NCBI GenBank assembly: GCA_026874595.1
Contig: JAPPUL010000076.1
Location: forward strand, 986,164-1,050,163
Direction: 5' to 3'
Length of the DNA: 64,000 nucleotides
Origin: Sipunculus nudus
Taxonomy: Eukaryota > Annelida > Sipuncula > Golfingiida > Sipunculidae
Below the pieces are notes generated by a model, which saw nothing but the letters and a program-made list of their open reading frames with translations, was not told the DNA's origin and made no database searches. The position numbers and the translations under genes were made by a program. This document shows, in pieces, positions 54,691 through 62,681 of the stretch (its first letter is position 1; the number at the start of each line of letters is the position of its first letter).

Positions 54691-57600
54691 CGCAGCTCCA
54701 ATCTTGTCCTGATAAGTTTCATCTTCTTCAGAGCCTTGATAGCCTCATCATGATCCGGGTGCTCCTCTTCGCTGTAAGATCCGTTGTTCAGCCCTCTATA
54801 AATATCCACCCAAAGCTCAAAGGAAACCGGATGCCCTGAGGTCTCAAAGATGTTGTCACCATCGGCGATCACCTTTGTATTGAAGGACTCATAGGCCATC
54901 TTGGTTTTCTGATAGGTATCCTCGGCTTTCGGTTCTTCCATGATGCTCTTGCCTTCAGACTGAAGCAGCTTGTTCAATGCCTGAAGCTGGGTGCTGCGGA
55001 TGATTTTCCTCAAGTCGGACTTAATCGTGTCCAGCCTGTCGGAGATCTTCTGTTGCATCGGCTGGAGCTTGGATTCGCACGCATCAACCTCGTTTTGCAG
55101 CAATGTCAAAAGCTCATCTTCAGCCGTATCATCGCATTGGGATTGAATCTGACTTTCCAAGCCGCCGGAAATCATCCCGTTATATTTCTGGATCTCAGAC
55201 TTGATCCCGGTGAGGTCTGATAGTATTTCCTGCGGTGCATCCTTGGTAAATTCCGAAAGCTGAGTCCAAACACTATCAGTGGCATCAAATATCTGAATGA
55301 CCGATTCCCAGCGGGTTCTCAAGGCAACATATCTTGCATAGAAGCTGTCTGTCATATCCGGCGAGACAAGATCACCCAAGGCGGACAAGCGTTCCCAGGC
55401 TGACTCGTATTTGGAATCCACAAGATACTGATCGATGAGCAAGGTATAGCTACCGGCCTTAATGGTTGCCATGCGCGTCATGGACGGAGAGCCGACACCC
55501 TTCAAAGCGTTTTCCAGCTCATTCTGAATAGCCTTGAGCGGCAGTGTCAGCGGAACGATCGGGAATGGCTTTCCGGAAACGAGCTTCAATTCGTTACTGT
55601 CCTTAATGATCCGGTTGATCTCAGACAGCAGCTCCTCGCGCTTGGATAGGAAGTGTTTTTTGAGCCAGCTCAGGAAGGAAACTTTCTGCCAGAGCGACAG
55701 GGAATTATATTTCCGTTCAAACTGACCGATCTGGGCCGCCACGCACTCGAACTCCACATTCTTACTGCCGATATCCAACGGGCAGACTTTTACGATGAGG
55801 TTCTCAATTTGCAGGATCTGTGCGACCAGATCCGTAAACGCATCCTCCTGCAGTGAATTTATCGAAGGTGCCGTGAGTATCTTGAAATCAATCGCTTTGA
55901 TTTTCTTTTCGGCATCGTCGAGTTTTAGGCTGGCATCGGGATATGAGGCATTCAAAAGAATGCCTGCCTGAGTCGGGAAAAGTCCTTCACAGTTTTTGAT
56001 CGCTTCCTTACATTCGTTCTTCAGCCACTTGGAAGCGGCTTCCCGTCGGATTTCCAGCTGATTCTGATCAATCGCCCGGAAAAGCTCTCCACTGGTCTGG
56101 CGGACGGCACCCAGCCCAATCAGAAGTTCAAGGATCTGCTCCATCTGCTGAACCGACTTGAATTCGGTTTCAGGCACGATAAAGAAGAAATTCTTGGCCA
56201 GTTTATTCGCTGCGGTCTGTGTTTTCAGTTCGCGCAAAATTGAAAAGAAACAACGAGGAACTCTCGGGTTGTGATCCGGGGTTAAGATTTCCAGCAGATC
56301 TCCATAGCTCCATGCGGTTGGCGGATTGGTATTCTTTTTGGCGGCCTGCTTGCAGTTTTCAAATTCCACATCACTCAACGGACCGCCATGGTTTTCATGA
56401 GTGGCATCCAGAGAATTTTTCGTGGCAAGCATATAGCGGTAGCCTTTGGCAAAATCGGCCACCGGTATACCTTTCGCCTTACTCCAGATCGGTGCGATCA
56501 GGTAACCGTCCTGCCTGATTTTGTTGGACCAGTTTCTGGCTTTGGAAACCCATTCATCCTGATAGGATTTCAGCAGACCATTGGCGACCTTGCTGAGCCT
56601 TGCATCCTGAGGTTCAAAAACGGAGTTCCGGGCAGAATATTTGATTAGAAAATCTTCTTCCTGAACCACCAGCCGTGAAGTCAGAACACATCGCTTCAGA
56701 ATCGGATATTTATCCAGTTGCTCCTCAAAAGCGGCATAATCTGCGGATGCGGGGAACAGCACAATAATTGGATGCACTCGCTCGGTGCCAAGATATGTGC
56801 TCATCTTTCTGATGGTCTCATCAGAATCGAGACAATAGACGATTGTCAGCTTGCCGTCCGGTGTTACCCGGAATCCATCCACAGATGGGGATGTGAATCG
56901 TGAAGAGAACACCTGATGAGGAAGGCCGGACAATGCCTGTACGGTAGATACGTTCTCTAAGGACTCATCCAACAACTTTGCCAAACCAAGGCATGTCGCT
57001 ACAGTCCGTTTATTTTTAGAAGCGGATACCTCTTTTACATAATCCTCAAGCTTCTGCTCAAAGCGGCCGTCCTTGAAGAACCGGACACTTTCCGTATTCG
57101 CATTGAGCAGTTTGTTGAATTCCTTCCACAGACGGAACGCCATTCCGATAAAGCGGCTGTCTTCCACCCGGTAATCGGGGCTCAGGAAGATCCTGTGCAG
57201 CGCCTCTGCGGCAAACTCAATTCCATCCCTCGGGTAAAGAGCCGTCAGCTGCTCGCCCCATTGCTCAAGGTCGGTGTAAACGACAATTTCCGAAGAGTCG
57301 TTGCTTCCTGCCGTGACCGAAAAGGCTTTCAACGCTTCCAGCAATCCAACCACGGACAATTGGCATGTGGAGGTAAAGTAGGTGTCTGATTTCCCTTCAA
57401 CCGGCTTGAAGCCGTACTCAGGCCGGATGAGTTCACTGGCAAGCGTTGATGCATCGATATGCACCATGCTCAGCTCAGCAAAGGTCTTTCCGCGTCCTGC
57501 GATTTCATGCTCAAGCAGGGTCTCTGCAACAGCCGGAGAGATGTTGGCAGATGATGTTCCACCCACGCCAACGGGGAGCTGACCGTAAACAATACGCTCC

Positions 57601-58751
57601 ACGGTTTCCTGAGGCACATCCTTTATCTTGCCGATCAAAGGCATGGCGGCATTATCGTTGAAAATGTTGCCAGCCCGGGCATCGGTTTTGGCAAAATCCC
57701 GGATCAATGCCCACGAATTGATATCTTCGTTTCGCTCTTTATGTCTGGCGTAGGTTTCATGCACCGATGACATTATGACGTTCAGCCAGCCGAAGTTTCT
57801 GTTAGCAGAGAGGAAGGCCGCCTCCAGCGTACCTGCCGGGTATTCCACCGACTCCGGATCTGCCAGCGACTCTTTGATGTGATTCACATACCGGCTCACA
57901 TCGGTGACCTGATTCGGTTCTATTGTTACACTGCTGGCGCGACGCAAGTTCGGACCGATCTGAATTTGGTCCCTCATACCCATGGAGCAGAGCAGCAGGA
58001 AATTCACATAGGGGTGCTGGCTGCGCCAGTTCTCGTGTTTGATGACCTCGGAGACCATTAGCAGGTATTCATCATCAATACTGGACGGGGTGTCATCACG
58101 AAGGCCCCGCTTCAGATCACCGGGAGTTTCCACTTCGTCAACGATTATCCAGAGATGTTTGATCCCTTTTGGTTTGAGGATTTCCATGGCGGCATCGAGC
58201 CTTGCGGAATAATCCAGCTCCTCGTTTTTCACGCAGGCGGTCAGCTGATCAAGCGGAATTCCCTTGGCATGAAGGGCGTTGGTGATGTCTGTATAGAGCG
58301 CTTTAACGCCACCGGATTTCACATCGCATTCGAGCGTCTGGCGAAGGGATTCAACGGTGAGTCGTGCAACCCATGTGGGTGCATCAAGCTCATCATCACA
58401 TACAGAGCTGTAGCGTATGTAAACAGGCAGGACACCGTCGGACAGCGCCGGTTCAAGCACCCGTGCCTTTTTATCTTTTCGGTTATAGGGAGCGACTACA
58501 TATTCGTGTTCATTCAAGAGCCACTCATCAATCTGTCCGGTGGCCTCTCCAATCAGTTCATAGCCGAGACGGGTCTTACCAAGACCCCAGTCTCCGAATG
58601 CCACGAAAAATCCCGCAATATCGTGAGTCTGACCATCCCAGAACGAACGTCGGAACTGGTGCAGAGCGTTAAATACCTGATTTTGTCCAACCATGCAGAA
58701 GCTGGGTGGATAAAGCGCGACTCCTTTTGCTGCCCAAGGTTTCATTATCAT
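54687..58751 (-). CDS. Large P-loop ATPase of the defence operon
   Basis: 1,354 residues from the ATG at 58751, which follows the preceding stop by one base with GGAGGA upstream; an ATG at 58826 is rejected because it lies within the previous gene. Walker A is FGDWGLGKT (about 52-60), Walker B is HLWIIVDEVE (about 200) and sensor-like LLLCSMGMRDQ comes after. The N-terminal 500 residues form the AAA module, and the long C-terminal part is helical (coiled-coil-like stretches at about 1190-1290). The architecture resembles the large ATPases of BREX (BrxC/PglY) and of MADS, but I cannot assign it to either. It is probably the system's motor or sensor. Confidence 0.65.
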   Translation of the reverse strand: MIMKPWAAKGVALYPPSFCMVGQNQVFNALHQFRRSFWDGQTHDIAGFFVAFGDWGLGKTRLGYELIGEATGQIDEWLLNEHEYVVAPYNRKDKKARVLEPALSDGVLPVYIRYSSVCDDELDAPTWVARLTVESLRQTLECDVKSGGVKALYTDITNALHAKGIPLDQLTACVKNEELDYSARLDAAMEILKPKGIKHLWIIVDEVETPGDLKRGLRDDTPSSIDDEYLLMVSEVIKHENWRSQHPYVNFLLLCSMGMRDQIQIGPNLRRASSVTIEPNQVTDVSRYVNHIKESLADPESVEYPAGTLEAAFLSANRNFGWLNVIMSSVHETYARHKERNEDINSWALIRDFAKTDARAGNIFNDNAAMPLIGKIKDVPQETVERIVYGQLPVGVGGTSSANISPAVAETLLEHEIAGRGKTFAELSMVHIDASTLASELIRPEYGFKPVEGKSDTYFTSTCQLSVVGLLEALKAFSVTAGSNDSSEIVVYTDLEQWGEQLTALYPRDGIEFAAEALHRIFLSPDYRVEDSRFIGMAFRLWKEFNKLLNANTESVRFFKDGRFEQKLEDYVKEVSASKNKRTVATCLGLAKLLDESLENVSTVQALSGLPHQVFSSRFTSPSVDGFRVTPDGKLTIVYCLDSDETIRKMSTYLGTERVHPIIVLFPASADYAAFEEQLDKYPILKRCVLTSRLVVQEEDFLIKYSARNSVFEPQDARLSKVANGLLKSYQDEWVSKARNWSNKIRQDGYLIAPIWSKAKGIPVADFAKGYRYMLATKNSLDATHENHGGPLSDVEFENCKQAAKKNTNPPTAWSYGDLLEILTPDHNPRVPRCFFSILRELKTQTAANKLAKNFFFIVPETEFKSVQQMEQILELLIGLGAVRQTSGELFRAIDQNQLEIRREAASKWLKNECKEAIKNCEGLFPTQAGILLNASYPDASLKLDDAEKKIKAIDFKILTAPSINSLQEDAFTDLVAQILQIENLIVKVCPLDIGSKNVEFECVAAQIGQFERKYNSLSLWQKVSFLSWLKKHFLSKREELLSEINRIIKDSNELKLVSGKPFPIVPLTLPLKAIQNELENALKGVGSPSMTRMATIKAGSYTLLIDQYLVDSKYESAWERLSALGDLVSPDMTDSFYARYVALRTRWESVIQIFDATDSVWTQLSEFTKDAPQEILSDLTGIKSEIQKYNGMISGGLESQIQSQCDDTAEDELLTLLQNEVDACESKLQPMQQKISDRLDTIKSDLRKIIRSTQLQALNKLLQSEGKSIMEEPKAEDTYQKTKMAYESFNTKVIADGDNIFETSGHPVSFELWVDIYRGLNNGSYSEEEHPDHDEAIKALKKMKLIRTRLELR

Positions 58752-58752
58752 T

Positions 58753-59919
58753 TTACTGTTCCTCCGCGAGGTTGTTATTCGTTTTAATTCCGATAACCGT
58801 CCCTCTTGCGGACGGTGTAAATTCAATTTTCAGGCGACGGCAGTTACTGTCACCGAACAAGCCGCGACCCATCCGGGGCTGGCCGGTGTGATAGGATTCA
58901 ATGACCAGACGGTCGTCATACATGGCTTCACGGGCAAACTGGTCCAGAGCCTCTTCCCGCTCTTCAGCCGGTGTCTGGCAAAGCTCGCCAAATTTGTCCG
59001 CAAGGGCGCTGGCGATGGCGTATCCTTCGCCGTCCATGGTTTGCCGTAATGCATCAAGAAAGAGCTCGTCTTTGGATTTCCCTTGATCACCGGAAGCCGA
59101 AACGCCGAATGATTCAAGGACATCGTGACCGAGCATCCGGCCCACGTGATCCGTATCAACGACCCAACCATTGCCTTCATCACTGAAAATCCCGATATAG
59201 AAAAGCAACCCGAAGCTCTTTTTAATGGCTGAGGAGAGATCCTTAATAGAGGGCTGGTCGACACGTATGCCGCACCACTCAATGGGCAGGCTCAAGCCGT
59301 GTTCCGACAGTTCGGCAATCCATAAGGGACCCAATGCCAATTCAGCATGGTCGGAGAGCAGAGCATTGAACTGCAGACAGTCCTTGGAGGTGATATCCAG
59401 TCTGACCTGTTCCGGCCCAGTGAATGACATCTGGCTCTTGGGGAATTTGTTGAATACGTCCACCTGCAGTAGCCAGCCCTTGAGCATCAGCCCAATCAGC
59501 AATCGTGTTCTTGGTTCTCGGAGCAGAAGATTTTTTGCCAGCAAATGAAGCCACTCATCGGACTCATCGCTATTCTTGTAGGTGTTGCCCAGCTTCAAGC
59601 CTGCCTCAGAAACCACAAAACCGTGGTCTGTTTTCCGGATAAGATCGAGCCCGTTTACACACAGCCTCTGGCCGAAACGCTCGAAGCCCATGGCGTTGAC
59701 AATTCCATCCGTTCCACGTCCTCGAGGTTTACCATCTTTCTTGAAGGTCAGGGTCGGCGTGATATCAAACAGCTCCTGCTCGACCTCCTGTCGTGTATAA
59801 ACACGGCCTTCTTCCGCCCGGGCAAGAGCCTCGGGGTATTCCTGATACCTTGTCGAGTCACTCCACAGAAATAGTTTTGGTAATGCTACCTTCGAGGAGG
59901 TGTCGTTTATCTGACTCAT
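58753..59919 (-). CDS. Uncharacterised operon protein, DUF4007-like possibility
   Basis: 388 residues, soluble. ALPKLFLWSDSTRYQEYPEA opens it and an FDITPTLTFKKDGKPRGRGT segment looks like a nucleic-acid-binding loop. Between about 100 and 200 it is helix-rich. It overlaps its upstream gene by ATGA and precedes the large ATPase by one base, so the two are probably partners. I cannot assign a family; the DUF4007-like thought rests on general style only. Confidence 0.35.
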   Translation of the reverse strand: MSQINDTSSKVALPKLFLWSDSTRYQEYPEALARAEEGRVYTRQEVEQELFDITPTLTFKKDGKPRGRGTDGIVNAMGFERFGQRLCVNGLDLIRKTDHGFVVSEAGLKLGNTYKNSDESDEWLHLLAKNLLLREPRTRLLIGLMLKGWLLQVDVFNKFPKSQMSFTGPEQVRLDITSKDCLQFNALLSDHAELALGPLWIAELSEHGLSLPIEWCGIRVDQPSIKDLSSAIKKSFGLLFYIGIFSDEGNGWVVDTDHVGRMLGHDVLESFGVSASGDQGKSKDELFLDALRQTMDGEGYAIASALADKFGELCQTPAEEREEALDQFAREAMYDDRLVIESYHTGQPRMGRGLFGDSNCRRLKIEFTPSARGTVIGIKTNNNLAEEQ

Positions 59920-61154
59920 GTATTCACCTCCTGCGGTTGATTTTTTTGTAAATGTTTTCTGACCGCTTCAATCATGCGGTTCTGCAAAGACTTGCCGGGA
60001 CGAAACACCGAACGAAGCCGTCCTGCCATCAAGGTGGACTGGAAATCTTCATGAAGAACGAGGTTGTCATCGGCCTGATCCAGAATGTCCAGAGCCAGCA
60101 GGTTCTCCATCATATTTGCAACCTGCTCCTCTTCCAACGGTCTGGCAGCAAAGCACTCCTGGCATTGAACCAGCAGCGGCAACCAATCTTTCAGCAATCC
60201 CATTTTCCGGGTTTCATAAAACAGCGCCACGCCGGACAATCCGGCTCCGGGTTGTAGAACCAATTCAAAGCTCGGTGAAGAAGCGGTCTTTGCCCGGTAA
60301 TGATTAATCGCCAGCTGGGTCACGGCCTTATAAAACGGCTGCTCAATCAGGGCATCCTGCAAAGCATTCCGGGCAGCCTCGGCGGTCCCCATATCACCCA
60401 TCGGCTTTCCATGCTCATCAAAAAGCGCGATGCCGCTTTGGATATCCGATCGGCTGGCATTCCATGGTGCCGGAACCAGATTCATAAACTGGGCATTGCC
60501 GTCAGCATCGACCAAGGGAAAAATCGGCAAAAGTGCCGGGGTGCGTCCGTGAGCCTTACACAGCTCCGGCATGGCATAAGGCACAAAGCGCTTCAAAACA
60601 AAATCAAAGAGGTCCTGCGGTCGGGCCGTTCTGCCCAGCAAAGTCTGATTCCAGTTGTCCCAGTTGGTCTGCCTTTCCGGAAGCGATGCAAATAGCGCTG
60701 GTATCTGATCTGCCTTCTGATCGATAACCCGTTTTCCGTCGGCCTCAATTCTGTTCAGCATGCGGTTGATGACTGAGAGAAATGGCAACAGCTCATCGCC
60801 GGACCATTTTTCAACTTCATCATTCAGTCCCTGCTTTGCAGCGGATGCAGATCCTTCGGCAAGAATGGAAATCAGGTAGTTTCTATATTCCGGCACCTGA
60901 AACAATGCGGTGCGAAGGGCTTTCTCCGAATCTTCCCGAAGCAGGCTCCAAAACTCGGGTGAAAGGCTCCAGATATCCGTGGTTGCCGTATGCATGACGC
61001 CCGCGTTTTCAAAGGTCGTAATCCAGTCCTGAGCACCGGCAATACCGCTCAGCTCAAAGCGGGTGACCTCGCCCCATGTGATGAGGTGGTCTATCAGGGC
61101 CTGTGCGCTCTGAAGCATCTTTGGTGTATTTAAATGGGTCATATCGTGCTTCAT
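59916..61154 (-). CDS. Uncharacterised operon protein
   Basis: 412 residues from the ATG at 61154 (MKHDMTHLNTPKMLQSAQAL), which overlaps the kinase stop as ATGA; the ATG at 61169 is upstream inside the kinase. A winged-helix-like N-terminus (HLITWGEVTRFELSGIAGAQ) suggests a DNA- or protein-binding helix-turn-helix. The remainder is helical. No catalytic residues are evident. Coupling to the kinase gene suggests it may be its substrate or anchor. Confidence 0.35.
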   Translation of the reverse strand: MKHDMTHLNTPKMLQSAQALIDHLITWGEVTRFELSGIAGAQDWITTFENAGVMHTATTDIWSLSPEFWSLLREDSEKALRTALFQVPEYRNYLISILAEGSASAAKQGLNDEVEKWSGDELLPFLSVINRMLNRIEADGKRVIDQKADQIPALFASLPERQTNWDNWNQTLLGRTARPQDLFDFVLKRFVPYAMPELCKAHGRTPALLPIFPLVDADGNAQFMNLVPAPWNASRSDIQSGIALFDEHGKPMGDMGTAEAARNALQDALIEQPFYKAVTQLAINHYRAKTASSPSFELVLQPGAGLSGVALFYETRKMGLLKDWLPLLVQCQECFAARPLEEEQVANMMENLLALDILDQADDNLVLHEDFQSTLMAGRLRSVFRPGKSLQNRMIEAVRKHLQKNQPQEVNT

Positions 61155-62218
61155 CCCGTCACCACCCATTGCATAAATTTTCGTTTCAAATCGTCTGTTT
61201 GTTTCCGTGTAAGATTTTTACCGGAGTGGGCAGAAACCTTGGTCTCTCTGCCGGAATCCTTGAATTTTTTGTAGGCTGTGAACTCAAATGATTTGGCCGT
61301 AAGCGCCTGTTCTTCGTAGCGGTATTCATACCGCTCGTTATGACCGATGAAGGTTCCGCAAGGATCGGTTGTCCAGTACCCCGGATAACTCAAGCGTTCC
61401 AAGGCACGGCGCATTTCAACAGCGGACTGATACCTGCTGGCGGGATCTACATGGACCGCCTTATTGATCACGGTTTTCAGATTCCGAGGCACGAAAGGCT
61501 GGTAATCCCAGGTCTGAACGACTTTTCCATCCCTCACCAGCTGATAGTAGTCACCCTGACCCAAGGCGTTGAATTTGTCGCGGATGTGGCCAATACCATT
61601 CAACAAGCGGAATGCGGTCAGGCCCACCTGATATATATCCGTCTGGACGTTGATCTGATTGGAATTGAGGACTTCCGGAGCAATGTGCAGTTTGTATGCA
61701 CTCCTTGGCTGAACCGGCTGCCCGCTCGGTGAGTGACAGGTGATACCATAATCGGTCAACACACCTTGGTTGGCATCTCCGACAAGGATGTTCTTTGGCT
61801 TTATATCGTTGTGATACAGGTTCAGCTCGTGCAGGTATTCCAACCCCCGAAGAATGTCAGCCATGAACCGAATTACATCAGGGATGGGCATGAAGTTACC
61901 TGCATTGACTCCGGAGAGGATGGAGCCGTTTGCGTGGTAATCCATGGCGATAATGACAAGATCGGTTCCGTTGTGCGGAACCACATCCGCATAGTGTATC
62001 TTCACCAGATTGGCATGATCCAGATGGTTCCCGATGCGTGCTTCCTGTAAGCGCTCATCAATCGTTACGCCTTGGGCCAGCACTTTTACTGCAACATCCC
62101 GGGAAATGGTCCGATCGTGGGCCAACCATACATCACCAAAGCCACCGCCTCCGATAGACTGTTGGAGGACATACTTATAAATGGTCTGCCCGGGATTGAT
62201 CTGCACTCGCTGCTGCAT
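61151..62218 (-). CDS. Ser/Thr protein kinase
   Basis: 355 residues. Kinase domain (about 14-285): GGGGFGDV glycine loop, K45 in VAVK, YHNDIKPKNIL (D138; again Asn for Arg) and DYG in place of DFG (D156). The activation segment continues to a LHIAPEVLN motif. After the kinase domain a basic C-terminal tail (FTAYKKFKDSGRETKVSAHS) may bind nucleic acid. No membrane anchor. It overlaps both neighbours by one to four bases. Kinases of this type in MADS and other anti-phage systems serve as regulators or effectors; the substrate is unknown. Confidence 0.9.
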   Translation of the reverse strand: MQQRVQINPGQTIYKYVLQQSIGGGGFGDVWLAHDRTISRDVAVKVLAQGVTIDERLQEARIGNHLDHANLVKIHYADVVPHNGTDLVIIAMDYHANGSILSGVNAGNFMPIPDVIRFMADILRGLEYLHELNLYHNDIKPKNILVGDANQGVLTDYGITCHSPSGQPVQPRSAYKLHIAPEVLNSNQINVQTDIYQVGLTAFRLLNGIGHIRDKFNALGQGDYYQLVRDGKVVQTWDYQPFVPRNLKTVINKAVHVDPASRYQSAVEMRRALERLSYPGYWTTDPCGTFIGHNERYEYRYEEQALTAKSFEFTAYKKFKDSGRETKVSAHSGKNLTRKQTDDLKRKFMQWVVTG

Positions 62219-62679
62219 TATTTATCCCTCCCGGTCCATGCAGCAGCCACGGCATCAGCCATTTGCGCATTCCAGTATTTATCTGAACGTCCCACATTGG
62301 CTTCGGCAAATAACTGGACTTTTTTGGAGCTCATGCCTTGCTGCATGTTTGCATACAGGAAGGTGTGGGCCGTTTTTCCATTCTGAAGGGCGGACAGCAT
62401 GACAACGCCATCCATGTGGGTTGAGAAACGGTTCGCCATCTTTTCTGTTCCGAACTGGTTCATCTTGATGGCAACTTTGGAAATATCGGGATACATCCGG
62501 TAAATCCGCCCAAGCTCCGAATAGAGCCATTGCAGCTTTTGTGGTATCTCCTGACGATCTGCAGGAAAATCCATCTTGTTTTCAGATCCGGCATTAACCA
62601 ATGCGGCTGTCTGACCATCCCATTCAACAATGGCGTATCGGACACAGGTTGAAGCGGTGCGTATCCCGAGTATCTGCAT
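62218..62679 (-). CDS. RNase H/RuvC-like fold protein
   Basis: 153 residues from ATG 62679 (MQILGIRTASTCVRYAIVEW), two bases after the upstream stop; the more upstream ATG at 62718 is rejected. The opening beta-strands match the RNase H/RuvC fold, where the first acid would sit in strand one. Here IRTAST has no acid, so catalysis is doubtful, while a final YWNAQMADAVAAAW helix carries an Asp in the usual last position. A RuvC-like adaptor without nuclease activity is possible. Confidence 0.45.
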   Translation of the reverse strand: MQILGIRTASTCVRYAIVEWDGQTAALVNAGSENKMDFPADRQEIPQKLQWLYSELGRIYRMYPDISKVAIKMNQFGTEKMANRFSTHMDGVVMLSALQNGKTAHTFLYANMQQGMSSKKVQLFAEANVGRSDKYWNAQMADAVAAAWTGRDK

Positions 62680-62681
62680 GA

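Noticed and set aside
54687-58751. BREX system
   Set aside because: No PglZ phosphatase, BrxL protease-like gene, BrxA or BrxB is present; only the large ATPase is reminiscent.
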